From Candidatus Kuenenia stuttgartensis (GTDB taxonomy: Bacteria; Planctomycetota; Planctomycetia; Planctomycetales; Planctomycetaceae): 62,511 nucleotides of DNA. The DNA lies in the NCBI GenBank assembly GCA_945904015.1, contig CAMDPK010000021.1, positions 1 to 62,511 of the forward strand, given 5' to 3'. Below the pieces are notes generated by a model. The model worked only from the letters and a program-made list of their open reading frames with translations, had not been told where the DNA came from and did no database searches. The position numbers and the translations under genes are program-made. Shown piece after piece: positions 26,840-35,811 of the stretch; the stretch's first letter is position 1, and each line of letters opens with the position of its first letter.

Positions 26840-27382
26840 TTACTTGTTGCTGAACGGAATCCCTAGTTCGGAAAGTAACGCTCGTCCTTGATCGTCCGTG
26901 CGAGCGGTCGTCACAAACGTGATATTCATGCCTTGGGTGAACGCTACTTTGTCCGCCGGGATTTCCGGGAAAACCATTTGCTCAGTCAATCCTGTCGAGT
27001 AATTACCGTGGCCGTCGAACGACTTTGGATTCAGCCCTCGAAAGTCACGCACGCGCGGCAACGCTAATAGAATGAATCGATCGAGGAACTCGTACATCCG
27101 GTCACCACGCATCGTCACCGCACAGCCAATTTCCATGTTCTCACGAAGTCGGAATGCCGACACTGCGATTCGAGACTTTCGAATGCTCGGTTTCTGACCT
27201 GTAATCATTCCTAGATGCGACACGGCTTCTTCGAGTCGCTTACGATCCTGGGTCGCTTTGCCGACACCCATACTGACAACGATTTTTGTCAATCGAGGTA
27301 CTGCATGACGGTTCTTGATTCCCAGCTTCTCTGAAAGCTTCGGAATAAGCGTCTCGTTGTAAACTTTTCGCAAACGGGCCAT
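26840..27382 (-). CDS. rplE: Large ribosomal subunit protein uL5
   Basis: A 180-residue uL5 that binds 5S rRNA and contacts P-site tRNA. Conserved blocks are VPRLTKIVVSMGVG, ITGQKPSIRKSRIAVSAFRLREN, RDFRGLNPKSFDGHGNYSTGLTEQMVFPEI and MNITFVTTARTDDQ. It lies between rplX and rpsN. Confidence 0.97.
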   Translation of the reverse strand: MARLRKVYNETLIPKLSEKLGIKNRHAVPRLTKIVVSMGVGKATQDRKRLEEAVSHLGMITGQKPSIRKSRIAVSAFRLRENMEIGCAVTMRGDRMYEFLDRFILLALPRVRDFRGLNPKSFDGHGNYSTGLTEQMVFPEIPADKVAFTQGMNITFVTTARTDDQGRALLSELGIPFSNK

Positions 27383-27400
27383 GACGACTTACCGCATCAA

Positions 27401-27712
27401 CTAGAGGAACTTCTGACAGCGGCTGCACACGCGACGCTTCGCACCATCAACCACTTGACTCTTCACACGCACACCACGATTACAACTGGAACAATGCAAT
27501 GCGAGGTTCGACACATCAATCGCAACGGGGATCGTCACACGGCCCCCTTGCGGACTTTTCGGATGCCCTCGTTTCACATGCTTGAGGGCACTGTTGATCC
27601 CTTCAACGATCGCTCGTTTCGAATCGCGGTCGATCGACACAATCTTCGAAGGACCTTGGCCACGGAAGTTGCCGCTCAGCACCACAACCATGTCTTCTCG
27701 CCGCAACTTCAT
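27401..27712 (-). CDS. rplX: Large ribosomal subunit protein uL24
   Basis: A 103-residue uL24, an assembly initiator. The KOW motif lies near the N terminus (EDMVVVLSGNFRGQ). The C terminus has C-x2-C pairs (LHCSSCNRG, VCSRCQKF), a zinc-ribbon-like feature. It is two bases after rplN. Confidence 0.96.
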   Translation of the reverse strand: MKLRREDMVVVLSGNFRGQGPSKIVSIDRDSKRAIVEGINSALKHVKRGHPKSPQGGRVTIPVAIDVSNLALHCSSCNRGVRVKSQVVDGAKRRVCSRCQKFL

Positions 27713-27714
27713 GA

Positions 27715-28083
27715 CTACACCACTTCCACAGCCAGGCTAACGATCTTCATGAACTTCTTGTCTCGCAACTCGCGAGCCACCGCACCGAAAATGCGAGTCC
27801 CACGCGGATTGTTGTCCGCGTCGACCAACACTGCCGCGTTGCTGTCAAAACTGACATATCCACCGTCGTCGCGTCGCACTTTTTTCTTCGTGCGCACGAT
27901 AACCGCTTTCACCACCTGGCCCGACTTGACTGCTCCGCCCGGCAGCGCCTTCTGGATACTGGCCACAACGATGTCGCCGATCCCCGCCGTCCGGCGATGC
28001 GTCCCACCCAGCACTTTGATCGTCCGCACCGTCTTCGCCCCGGTATTGTCGGCGATGTCCAGCACTGTCTGCATCTGAATCAT
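27715..28083 (-). CDS. rplN: Large ribosomal subunit protein uL14
   Basis: A 122-residue uL14 at the subunit interface. It begins [19 protein letters not shown] and contains [29 protein letters not shown], the conserved end. It lies between rpsQ and rplX. Confidence 0.98.
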   Translation of the reverse strand: MIQMQTVLDIADNTGAKTVRTIKVLGGTHRRTAGIGDIVVASIQKALPGGAVKSGQVVKAVIVRTKKKVRRDDGGYVSFDSNAAVLVDADNNPRGTRIFGAVARELRDKKFMKIVSLAVEVV

Positions 28084-28129
28084 AAGTGACTCATTTCAAC
28101 TTGACTATTTGGCGGACAACTTAAGCGAA

Positions 28130-28375
28130 CTACTTCGTTCCTCGAGAAACGACGCGCACCAACTCCCATCGCTTTCGTTTCGACAACGGCCGTGACTCAA
28201 CCAATTCCACCATGTCGGAAAGACTCGCTTCTTCTTTCTCATCATGGGCCAAGCAGACCGTTTCGCGGCTGATAAACTTACCCGTGACATCGTCCTTCAC
28301 GCGCCGAGGGATCGACACGCGAATCGTCTTTTGCATTTTGTCCGAGGTGACTCGTCCAGTGACTCGCCGCTTCAT
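28130..28375 (-). CDS. rpsQ: Small ribosomal subunit protein uS17
   Basis: An 81-residue OB-fold protein of the 30S body. It begins MKRRVTGRVTSDKMQKTIRV, the family opening, and contains RPLSKRKRWELVRVVSRG. It lies between rpmC and rplN. Confidence 0.95.
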   Translation of the reverse strand: MKRRVTGRVTSDKMQKTIRVSIPRRVKDDVTGKFISRETVCLAHDEKEEASLSDMVELVESRPLSKRKRWELVRVVSRGTK

Positions 28376-28394
28376 TGCTGTCCACCCTTCTCGC

Positions 28395-28574
28395 CTACTT
28401 CTGATTTAACATGGTCAAGGTCCGAGCCAAATCTTTCCGGATTTCTCGGCGACGCTTCGCCTCTGCGGCATTCGCAGCGACCGTGGCGACGTGATGCAAC
28501 AATTCCAATTTCAGCGTGACTTCCGTCTGCTGCAATTGCTCCACTGTTTGAGTTCTCAGTTCTTTCGCTCGCAT
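28395..28574 (-). CDS. rpmC: Large ribosomal subunit protein uL29
   Basis: A 59-residue helical-hairpin protein at the tunnel exit, near the SRP and trigger-factor site. It begins MRAKELRTQTVEQLQQ, the typical uL29 opening, and ends RREIRKDLARTLTMLNQK. The ATG at 28574 is preferred over an upstream in-frame start at 28598. Confidence 0.92.
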   Translation of the reverse strand: MRAKELRTQTVEQLQQTEVTLKLELLHHVATVAANAAEAKRRREIRKDLARTLTMLNQK

Positions 28575-28631
28575 CAGATCCAACCTATCTACAGCCAAAA
28601 CTTAAAGGTCTCATCGGAGACTGACACTCAC

Positions 28632-29048
28632 TTATCTCGCATGCCGCGCAACCAATGAAACACGAAGCGGTAGCTTATGAGCGACTCGCGCAAAACAATC
28701 GCGAGCCGCACCGTGCGAAACTCCCGCTAATTCAAACAATATCGCACCTGGCTTGATAACCGCCACCCAATGGTCCGGTTCACCCTTGCCCTTACCCATA
28801 CGAGTTTCCAACGGTCGGGCTGTCACCGATTTGTTCGGAAAAATGCGAATATACAACTTCCCTTCACCGCGGATGTATTGGTTCGCAGCGATACGACAAG
28901 CCTCGATGGTAGTCGCAGCGATGTGGCCCGCGTCCAAGGACTGAAGACCCCAATCACCAAAGGCGACTTTCGCACCGCGGCTAGCGTTACCTCTTATGCG
29001 ACCTCTTTGGCTTTTGCGGTGCTTGACTCGCTTCGGCATTAACGCCAT
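28632..29048 (-). CDS. rplP: Large ribosomal subunit protein uL16
   Basis: A 138-residue uL16 near the A-site and 5S rRNA. It begins MALMPKRVKHRKSQRGRIRG and has FGDWGLQSLDAGHIAATTIEACRIAANQYIRGEGKLYIRIFPNKSVTARP. The ATG at 29048 has GGAG nine bases upstream; ATG 29039 is an alternative. Its first 62 bases overlap the end of rpsC in another frame. Confidence 0.96.
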   Translation of the reverse strand: MALMPKRVKHRKSQRGRIRGNASRGAKVAFGDWGLQSLDAGHIAATTIEACRIAANQYIRGEGKLYIRIFPNKSVTARPLETRMGKGKGEPDHWVAVIKPGAILFELAGVSHGAARDCFARVAHKLPLRVSLVARHAR

Positions 29049-29688
29049 GTGTGCTCACTCCGTCTACAAACGGTCCATTATCGATCCAAACCTTGCAACC
29101 AATAGTACCCTGAGCCGTCTTCGCGACTGCGAAGCCGTAATCGATACATCTCAAAATTGTGGATAGTGGAATCGAGCCGCGGATCGCCTTTTCAGTGCGG
29201 GACATTTCCGCCCCACCCAATCGACCTGACAACTGCACTTTCACACCCAACGCACCGGATTCCATTACAGTATCCATCGACTTCTTGATCGCCCTTCGAA
29301 AACTCGTCCTCTTCAACAATTGCTGAGCAATTTCTTCAGCAATCAGAATCGCATTACGAGCTGGCTGAGCGACTTCAACAATCTTCAAGTCCATACGACG
29401 GCCAGTGAATTCCTCCAACTCCGCCTTCAGTTTGTCCACTTCCTGGCCTTTGCGGCCAATGATAATTCCAGGCCGGGCGGTATGCAGATGCACGATCACT
29501 TGATCGCGAGTTCGCTCAATTTCGATCCGTGGAATTCCGGAATATTGGTATTTGTTGAGGATGTACTTCCGCAGCCGCAGGTCTTCACCCAGCAGCGTAC
29601 TGAACTCCTTCTTCGACGCATACCACTTACTCTTCCAGCTTTCGGTGATGCCGAGCCGAAAACCTGTTGGTCGAACTTTTTGTCCCAT
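28987..29688 (-). CDS. rpsC: Small ribosomal subunit protein uS3
   Basis: A 233-residue uS3 at the mRNA entry site. It begins MGQKVRPTGFRLGITESWKSKWYA, has the KH-domain loop IIIGRKGQEVDKLKAEL, and contains SGRLGGAEMSRTEKAIRGSIPLSTILRCIDYGFAVAKT. The last 20 or so residues (VNAEASQAPQKPKRSHKR) are read across the start of rplP in a different frame. Confidence 0.96.
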   Translation of the reverse strand: MGQKVRPTGFRLGITESWKSKWYASKKEFSTLLGEDLRLRKYILNKYQYSGIPRIEIERTRDQVIVHLHTARPGIIIGRKGQEVDKLKAELEEFTGRRMDLKIVEVAQPARNAILIAEEIAQQLLKRTSFRRAIKKSMDTVMESGALGVKVQLSGRLGGAEMSRTEKAIRGSIPLSTILRCIDYGFAVAKTAQGTIGCKVWIDNGPFVDGVSTHGVNAEASQAPQKPKRSHKR

Positions 29689-29758
29689 AACTTGTCACTC
29701 ACTGCGACTAGAACCGCCGAACTCATCCGAACTCAACTTGAGGCCAAACCTACCTCGA

Positions 29759-30103
29759 CTACGACAACTCTGGCACGTCCACCGCCATGAAAATGTGCGA
29801 CAACCGTTTCCGAATCACAAACGCCTGACCGCGTGACATCGGACGGATGCGACGCATGATCGGACCGGTTCCAATCTCCACTTTACTGAGCACCAAATTG
29901 TCTGCATTCCGAACGCCTCGATCTTCCGCGTTCGCCACCAGCGACGCCAAGCACTTTCGCAAGAGCTTTGCCCCGCGGTTTGGCAAGAATTCCAGCGACT
30001 GTTGGGCCGCACGAATCTGCTGTCCACGAATCAAGTCCGCCGTCGGCTTCAATTTGCTCGACGAAACTCGAACAAATTTCGATTCACTACGAATTTGAGC
30101 CAT
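29759..30103 (-). CDS. rplV: Large ribosomal subunit protein uL22
   Basis: A 114-residue uL22 whose hairpin reaches into the exit tunnel. It shows VRVSSSKLKPTADLIRGQ, KLLRKCLASLVANAEDR and GPIMRRIRPMSRGQAFVIRKRLSHI. It lies between rpsS and rpsC. Confidence 0.96.
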   Translation of the reverse strand: MAQIRSESKFVRVSSSKLKPTADLIRGQQIRAAQQSLEFLPNRGAKLLRKCLASLVANAEDRGVRNADNLVLSKVEIGTGPIMRRIRPMSRGQAFVIRKRLSHIFMAVDVPELS

Positions 30104-30151
30104 AACTATCGCCTCGCGATTCCACCGGTACTTACCAGTAGATTCACATCG

Positions 30152-30421
30152 TTACTTCTTACCCCTCGCACCATGTCCGCGAAACGTCCGCGTCGGAGAA
30201 AACTCGCCAAGCTTATGACCGACCATTTCGTCCGACACATACACCGAAATATGCAGCTTGCCGTTATGCACCAAGAACGTATGCCCCACGAAATCGGGAG
30301 AGATCGTCGAACGACGACACCACGTTTTGATCGGTTCCTTCTTACCCACCGCGTCGAGTCGCTCAAGCCGCTTCAACAGCTTCGCGTCAACGTACGGCCC
30401 CTTCTTTGCGGAACGACTCAT
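30152..30421 (-). CDS. rpsS: Small ribosomal subunit protein uS19
   Basis: An 89-residue uS19 of the 30S head. It begins [20 protein letters not shown] and shows [45 protein letters not shown], the family signature. The ATG at 30421 is preferred over 30430. Confidence 0.97.
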   Translation of the reverse strand: MSRSAKKGPYVDAKLLKRLERLDAVGKKEPIKTWCRRSTISPDFVGHTFLVHNGKLHISVYVSDEMVGHKLGEFSPTRTFRGHGARGKK

Positions 30422-30460
30422 CTTCAGCACCTCAATGAAAATAAACCCAAATCTCTACGC

Positions 30461-31318
30461 CTAAAGCACTTGCTGGCCGTATCGCCGCGACCTACGCCGC
30501 CGCAAAATCGCCGACTTCGATGGCTTGCGAGGCTTCCGAGTCTTTCCGCCCTTGGCCAGCACCCCGGACGGACTACAAGGATGACCACCACCAGATCTTC
30601 GACCTTCACCACCACCCATCGGGTGAGAAATCGGGTTCATCGCCGAGCCGCGCACTGACGGCCGAATGCCTTTCCAGCGATTACGACCGGCTTTGCCGAT
30701 TTGCACCATATTGTGTTCGATATTACCAACACGACCAATCGTCGCCTTGCAAGCGACTGGCACGCGTCGCACTTCACCGGACGGAAGCGTGATTTGAGCC
30801 CAATTCTTTTCCCGGGCGTTCAGAACTGCTCCAGTTCCCGCAGCCCGGCACATCTTAGCCCCACCGCCAGGTACCATCTCAATATTATGAATCGTCATGC
30901 CGAGCGGGATCTTATCGAGAGTCATGTTCGTGCCAACAATTGGCTCGGAACCTGCCCCAGTAAAGATCTTCTGACCTTCTTTCATTCCCTCAGCCGCCAA
31001 AATAAACGCCTTCACGCCGTTGCCGTACTGCAACAGAGCCAATCGAGCCGAACGGCCGGGGTCATATTGGATGGAAAGGATCGTTGCGTCTTGGCCATCT
31101 TTGTTGTTTCGATAACTATCCACAATGCGGTACATCTGCTTGTGACCACCGCCGCGATGTCGCACCGTAATGCGACCTTGATTATTGCGGCCACCACGCT
31201 TCTTTTGGCGGACAAGCAGTGTCTTCGGAGCTGTTGCGCCACGAGTTAGATCATCGGATATGATGACCTGACCGGCTCGTCGCCCAGCACTCGTCGGTTT
31301 GTATTGCCGAATCGCCAT
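30461..31318 (-). CDS. rplB: Large ribosomal subunit protein uL2
   Basis: A 285-residue uL2, required for subunit joining and the peptidyl-transferase region. It shows KPTSAGRRAGQVIISDD, GRITVRHRGGGHKQMYR, KAGRNRWKGIRPSVRGSAMNPISHPMGGGEGRRSGGGHPCSPSG, including the conserved His of the GGGEG loop, and the basic end RRRRSRRYGQQVL. Confidence 0.98.
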   Translation of the reverse strand: MAIRQYKPTSAGRRAGQVIISDDLTRGATAPKTLLVRQKKRGGRNNQGRITVRHRGGGHKQMYRIVDSYRNNKDGQDATILSIQYDPGRSARLALLQYGNGVKAFILAAEGMKEGQKIFTGAGSEPIVGTNMTLDKIPLGMTIHNIEMVPGGGAKMCRAAGTGAVLNAREKNWAQITLPSGEVRRVPVACKATIGRVGNIEHNMVQIGKAGRNRWKGIRPSVRGSAMNPISHPMGGGEGRRSGGGHPCSPSGVLAKGGKTRKPRKPSKSAILRRRRSRRYGQQVL

Positions 31319-31362
31319 TGCGTTTCCTTTAACTCACTCCGCTACCTGCAATCGCTCGCCGA

Positions 31363-31662
31363 TTAAACCGGCAGCGTCTGCTCCTTGTTGATGGTGACAA
31401 TCGCCTTCTTCCACTCGGCCGTATAGCCACGATGGAAGCGGTACCTTGCCGCCAACTCTTTGTATCGCTGGGTCGCGACCGAGACCACTTTGACTCCGAA
31501 GGCGTCCTGTACGGCCTTACGGATCTGCGTCTTTGTCGCCGCAACCGGAACTCGAAACGTAAACTTGTTCAACGGAGCAGTCCGATGAAAAGTGGACTTC
31601 TCTGTCACCAAGGTGCTCATGAGCACTTGGTAGGTTTCCAACATTTCACTGGCCGCATTCAT
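31363..31662 (-). CDS. rplW: Large ribosomal subunit protein uL23
   Basis: A 99-residue uL23, the chaperone and SRP docking site at the tunnel exit. It shows LMSTLVTEKSTFHRTAPLNKFTFRVPVAATKTQIRKAVQDAFGVKVVSV. The start ATG at 31662 (MNAASEMLETYQ) follows GGTGAG and lies 17 bases after the rplD stop. Confidence 0.93.
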   Translation of the reverse strand: MNAASEMLETYQVLMSTLVTEKSTFHRTAPLNKFTFRVPVAATKTQIRKAVQDAFGVKVVSVATQRYKELAARYRFHRGYTAEWKKAIVTINKEQTLPV

Positions 31663-31679
31663 CACGAATCTCACCGTTC

Positions 31680-32309
31680 CTATGCCGTGAACCGAGCCAC
31701 ACAATTACTAAAAGCATCGCGAGTCATCACAACCACACGATGCTTCAACAAGTCATACGAATTCAACCACGCTGCCGTCGTCAGGCTCAGACGCGGAATA
31801 TTTCGGGTCGAAAGCCAAAGCGTCTTATCATAGTCACCGACCACGAACAGGCAGCTTTTACCTGCGATCGACAGCGTCTTGAGCAACTGAGCGACCTCTT
31901 TCGTCTTTGGCTTCTCCTGTTTGAACTGATCGACAACGATGATTTCGCCGTCATTCAACTTGCCGACAAGCGCCATGCGAGTTGCTACTCGCAGCGCCTT
32001 CTTGGGCAACCGAAAAGACCAATCCTTCGGCTTTTTGCCGAACGCGTTGCCACCGCCAACCCGAACCGGAGTCCGCTTCTGCCCCATACGGGCATTGCCG
32101 GTCCCCTTTTGTCGAAACAGTTTCTTCTTGCTACCGGAGATTTCGCCCTTGGTCTTAATCTTCGCCGTGCCTTGTCGGCGACTGGTTTCGTACATGACAT
32201 AAGCATCGCGCAGCAGACGCGGAGTCACCTTCGATTCGAGCAATGCCGAATCAAATTCGACCGTACCGGCCGCCGCACCACCTGCGTTTTTCACATCCAC
32301 CGACGCCAT
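31680..32309 (-). CDS. rplD: Large ribosomal subunit protein uL4
   Basis: A 209-residue uL4 whose loop lines the exit tunnel. It shows SRRQGTAKIKTKGEISGSKKKLFRQKGTGNARMGQKRTPVRVGGGNAFGKKPKDW. The ATG at 32309 (MASVDVKNAGG) fits the family; a longer frame begins at 32354. It lies between rplC and rplW. Confidence 0.95.
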   Translation of the reverse strand: MASVDVKNAGGAAAGTVEFDSALLESKVTPRLLRDAYVMYETSRRQGTAKIKTKGEISGSKKKLFRQKGTGNARMGQKRTPVRVGGGNAFGKKPKDWSFRLPKKALRVATRMALVGKLNDGEIIVVDQFKQEKPKTKEVAQLLKTLSIAGKSCLFVVGDYDKTLWLSTRNIPRLSLTTAAWLNSYDLLKHRVVVMTRDAFSNCVARFTA

Positions 32310-32354
32310 ACTGTCACCCAACCCAAGAGAACAGACCCAACTTCCGAAATTCAA

Positions 32355-33050
32355 CTAGACCTGCGATCGCGGCGGTTCCTTCGGAAAGCGAACCATCACC
32401 AGACCGCCATTCGGTCCGGGAATCGCTCCGCGAATGAGCAGCAAATTCTTATCCTTGTCGATCGAAAACAATTTCAAGTTCCGCACCGTTACCCGATCAA
32501 CGCCAAGTCGACCGGCCATCTTTTGGCCCGGATGAACCCGGCCGGGATATGTGTTCTGGCCAACCGACCCAAGCGCGCGATGGCATTTCTTTACGCCGTG
32601 CGATGCACGCTGTCCATGAAAGTTGTGGCGCTTCATCACTCCCGCAAAACCACGCCCCTTAGTTGTCCCAATCACGTCTACAAACTTCTTGCCATCAAAC
32701 AAATCCACCGTCAGAACATTGCCAACTTCATGACCGGCTGGCTCAATTTGAAAACGAATTTCACGCACGACCCGACTCGGCTCACCACCAACCTTTGGGG
32801 CGGCCAACTTCTTATTCTTTTGCGATGTTGCCGACCTCTCCAAATCTGCAACTTGGCCACGCTCTGCACGGGATGCCAACCGGCGTGGCTTTTCTTCAAA
32901 GCCAATCTGGAGAGCGTGATATCCATCCGACTGCAGCGACTTGATGCGCAGCACTCGACACGGCCCCGCCTGGACCAGCGTGACAGGGATGGCTCGGCCA
33001 TCGGCGTCTGCCACCTGTGTCATTCCGACTTTACGACCCAACAGAAACAT
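32355..33050 (-). CDS. rplC: Large ribosomal subunit protein uL3
   Basis: A 231-residue uL3. It begins MFLLGRKVGMTQVADADGRAIPVTLVQAGPCRV and contains KGRGFAGVMKRHNFHGQRASHGVKKCHRALGSVGQNTYPGRVHPGQKMAGRLG. The ATG at 33050 is chosen on homology. It follows rpsJ. Confidence 0.97.
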   Translation of the reverse strand: MFLLGRKVGMTQVADADGRAIPVTLVQAGPCRVLRIKSLQSDGYHALQIGFEEKPRRLASRAERGQVADLERSATSQKNKKLAAPKVGGEPSRVVREIRFQIEPAGHEVGNVLTVDLFDGKKFVDVIGTTKGRGFAGVMKRHNFHGQRASHGVKKCHRALGSVGQNTYPGRVHPGQKMAGRLGVDRVTVRNLKLFSIDKDKNLLLIRGAIPGPNGGLVMVRFPKEPPRSQV

Positions 33051-33126
33051 TTTCCCCTCGCAGTCAGCACTGAAGGCTGCGATCCGGCGAGGCACAAGCA
33101 CTCAACCGGAGAAAGGCGAACCACAA

Positions 33127-33450
33127 TCATCCATGCAGCGAAGAGGCTTTAATCTTGATATCTACGCCAGCCGGCAGCGACAGACGGTTCAGAGCGTCAA
33201 TCGTCTTGCCCGTTGGTTGCACAATATCAATCAGCCGCTTGTGCGTTCTGATCTCAAATTGCTCACGAGACTTCTTGTCGATGTGAGGACTTCGAAGCAC
33301 CGTGTAGCGTTCAATACGTGTGGGCAAAGGGATCGGCCCCCGAACATCGGCCCCCGTCCGCTTGGCAGTGTCGACAATTTCAGTCGCCGATTGATCCAAG
33401 ACGGAATGATCGTAGGCTTCCATGCGGATGCGAATTCGCTCTTGGCTCAT
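33127..33450 (-). CDS. rpsJ: Small ribosomal subunit protein uS10
   Basis: A 107-residue uS10 (also NusE in antitermination). It shows [71 protein letters not shown]. It is the first gene of the S10-spc-alpha super-operon. tuf and fus genes are not present upstream within the window. Confidence 0.97.
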   Translation of the reverse strand: MSQERIRIRMEAYDHSVLDQSATEIVDTAKRTGADVRGPIPLPTRIERYTVLRSPHIDKKSREQFEIRTHKRLIDIVQPTGKTIDALNRLSLPAGVDIKIKASSLHG

Positions 33451-33552
33451 GCGGTTGACCGTTGTTGATGCTGCCTAAGTTCCGACTTTGCCACAAGTTA
33501 TTCCCATTCGACACCGTCTCCGAGTCCGGGCCGGCCGTTTGGGAAGGGGCGA

Positions 33553-33581
33553 AAGATACAAGTGCCCTTTTTCTTTGTCAA
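33553..33581 (-). promoter_or_regulatory. Predicted promoter of the S10 ribosomal super-operon
   Basis: On the minus strand TTGACA (33576-33581) is followed after exactly 17 nt by TATCTT (33553-33558). Transcription would begin near 33546, giving a leader of about 95 nt before rpsJ. Confidence 0.65.
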
Positions 33582-33876
33582 ACGACCCAGCGAAGAGAAG
33601 TTGCGATCTGAGACGGAATTAGATTGCATCTCCCAGCGCGTCCGGTTTCTGCGCCTCCTTTTTCCGACCTATTGAACGTCGAAACTTTCGTGTCCAATTC
33701 ATCGGCGATCCAAATCAAATCAAACTTGCCGTCGAGATTGGAACGATCATCCGGCGGGACGCGACCGAGGCCATCTCGGCGACAAAGGTCTTGCCTGAAT
33801 TTTGAAATTGGCCGTAGATTGCCCTTGTTAATACAGGCTCGTAATTTCTCGCGAAATCACAACGGCAGGATGCCCA
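33582..33876. other. Intergenic remainder between the ribosomal promoter and the zinc-ribbon membrane protein gene
   Basis: The divergent gap from 33451 to 33876 is 426 nt. Apart from the ribosomal promoter and leader, no convincing gene or repeat is visible. The promoter of the plus-strand gene presumably lies here but is not clear. Confidence 0.5.
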
Positions 33877-35082
33877 ATGTGGTGTGGAAAATGCCAATCT
33901 GACGTGGCTGCAGAAGTGTCGCCTGATAATCAGCGGGTCTTCTGCACGACTTGTGGTGCATTATTGAGCACGATCGACGTCCCACCCAACCGTCCCTCGA
34001 CGGAAAAGCTCAGCGATCGAACCAAGGACGCCCGCGAACTCTTGCAGCGTTGGTCCAGCGGAAAAATCATCGACCCTTTCGGGCCAGCGATTCGGACACC
34101 GGTTCTGGCCAGTAGTGCGACGCCGAAAATCGAGCCAATTTCACTCCCTCACGAAGATCCGAGCAGTCCGATTGGACTCACGGCCTTCGGCGATTTGGCC
34201 ACATCGACACCAGCCGCGATCGAAAAGACAGTCACTATTACTCCGTCTGTCTCGCCTCATTGGCCGCCAGACTCTCGGCCGTCACAGAACACAGGCCCAG
34301 CTTCCGAGATTGGGTCTTCAGAGGAGATCAACAACTTCCCTGAGCGACTTGTCTCGGCGTTGCCGAATCCGCTGGCAGCAACTTCCGAATCTGTGAGACC
34401 TGTGCTGGCAGCCAGTTCGAGCCCGTTTGTTGTTCCGAGCGAATCGTCGACGCCAGCCGTCCGGCCATCAGCGAATCCGCCAATCGTGGTGGCTCCAAAC
34501 GCCAAAGTGTTTCGGATCGACGCCGCGCATCCAGCCGATCATTTTGCGAGCGGCGCGAAGAGTACGAGCACGGATTCGATCGGGCCCTTTGCCTCGAATG
34601 CTTCACCCGCCGAGACCAAGCGCGAGCCGAAACGTCCGAGGTTGTGGTTTCCGACGTGGGATCCGGCAGTGTGGCGGTCCGAATCGAGTGCGACAGGAAG
34701 TTGGTCATCGCTGGCCGGACAGTTTTTGGCGTATGCCGGAGTGCTCGGCATGACGGCCGGAGCGTGTTTGGTGGTGTGGAGCCATTTCGGAGGGCCGTCA
34801 AATTACGCTCCGACGGGCTGGCTGTTGGCGACGGCGGGGCAAATGCTCCTGTTCTTCGGAGTCGTAACGCTTGTGTCCGGCGGACTCGAACAAACGACCG
34901 AGCAAGTCAACAAACGAATCGAACAGCTTGGGGATCACATCATCCGCATCGAGCAAGCGGCTCGCGAAATGAGCTTGCGTGGCAACTCGATTCCGCCGGC
35001 TCATTTTGGACACGATCCCGACGCGGCCGTGCCACAGCGATCTGCGGCGTCAGGCTATGAACGCTCGGTAGTAGAAGAGTAG
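33877..35082 (+). CDS. Zinc-ribbon membrane protein of unknown function
   Basis: A 401-residue protein not assigned to a named family. The N terminus MWCGKCQSDVAAE...FCTTCG has two C-x2-C pairs (C3/C6 and about C23/C26), a zinc ribbon. Residues about 30-280 are rich in Pro, Ser, Thr and Ala and probably disordered. Two hydrophobic segments follow (FLAYAGVLGMTAGACLVVW and LLATAGQMLLFFGVVTLVSGG), then a likely coiled coil (QTTEQVNKRIEQLGDHIIRIEQAAREM). This layout is common in planctomycetes. Its last 33 bases overlap the convergent DUF420 gene. Confidence 0.65.
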   Translation: MWCGKCQSDVAAEVSPDNQRVFCTTCGALLSTIDVPPNRPSTEKLSDRTKDARELLQRWSSGKIIDPFGPAIRTPVLASSATPKIEPISLPHEDPSSPIGLTAFGDLATSTPAAIEKTVTITPSVSPHWPPDSRPSQNTGPASEIGSSEEINNFPERLVSALPNPLAATSESVRPVLAASSSPFVVPSESSTPAVRPSANPPIVVAPNAKVFRIDAAHPADHFASGAKSTSTDSIGPFASNASPAETKREPKRPRLWFPTWDPAVWRSESSATGSWSSLAGQFLAYAGVLGMTAGACLVVWSHFGGPSNYAPTGWLLATAGQMLLFFGVVTLVSGGLEQTTEQVNKRIEQLGDHIIRIEQAAREMSLRGNSIPPAHFGHDPDAAVPQRSAASGYERSVVEE

Positions 35083-35538
35083 CCCGGTCGCCGACGTCAG
35101 CACGAGGTCGATCACTGACAGCCAGCCCAGCGTCTTGTGCAACCGGCTGTGTTCGCACGGAGCGGGCGGCTTCGGCATCCGATTGAGAGCCAACGCGATC
35201 GTCGCCCCCCAAAGAAGCGGCGTCGAAATCGCGAAGATCAGATGCACGTACAACGTCTGCTTCACGGTCTCGATTTGCTCGGCAGAAAGCGGGGACTCAC
35301 GTGCTCCGACGATCGCTCGCCAGCCGCCGTGAGCGCGAATATCAATCTCGAACGCAATGACCGCGACTAGCAGCAGTCCCGCCAACGCTAATTGCAGGTT
35401 GCGATGAGCGGTGTAGTTTCGTTTGACCTTCACCAGATACAGGCTCACCAGCAGAGCCGGGACGATCAGCACTAGCGCCGTCACCACGAAATCGAGCATG
35501 AAAGTCGATCCGTCGTAGCCCAGAAATCCATGTGACAT
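35050..35538 (-). CDS. DUF420 family membrane protein
   Basis: A 162-residue integral membrane protein with about four hydrophobic segments. It matches the DUF420/YozB type: [49 protein letters not shown] with the conserved His, and [24 protein letters not shown]. Family members are often linked to cytochrome oxidase assembly; here there are no oxidase genes nearby. The ATG at 35538 is chosen over 35571. It overlaps the convergent upstream gene by 33 bases. Confidence 0.8.
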   Translation of the reverse strand: MSHGFLGYDGSTFMLDFVVTALVLIVPALLVSLYLVKVKRNYTAHRNLQLALAGLLLVAVIAFEIDIRAHGGWRAIVGARESPLSAEQIETVKQTLYVHLIFAISTPLLWGATIALALNRMPKPPAPCEHSRLHKTLGWLSVIDLVLTSATGLLFYYRAFIA

Positions 35539-35811
35539 GGCAGCCAAAATCCGAACGTTTGCCGGGTTCATTCAGGACTCAAAAATCTTGCGACGCCTGT
35601 GTGGCGGGCGAACGATGACGACTTCTCGCAGGGGCGACAAGCGGCCGATTGCGCGCGGAAACCCCAACGACAGGTCCACGCGAAACTGCTCTTGCGGTCT
35701 TCTGAAAGAGCGGTCTATGTTCCCGCCCCCTTCCGGCGAATCCCGGCCGTTCGGCCAATCCCCGCTTCGCCTGATCCCCTTCCGAATGACTTCTCCCCAC
35801 GGAGATCTTCC

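Noticed and set aside
31740..33152. 470-residue open frame opposite rplD and rplC
   Set aside because: Both ribosomal proteins are certain; the antisense product is low-complexity and matches nothing known.
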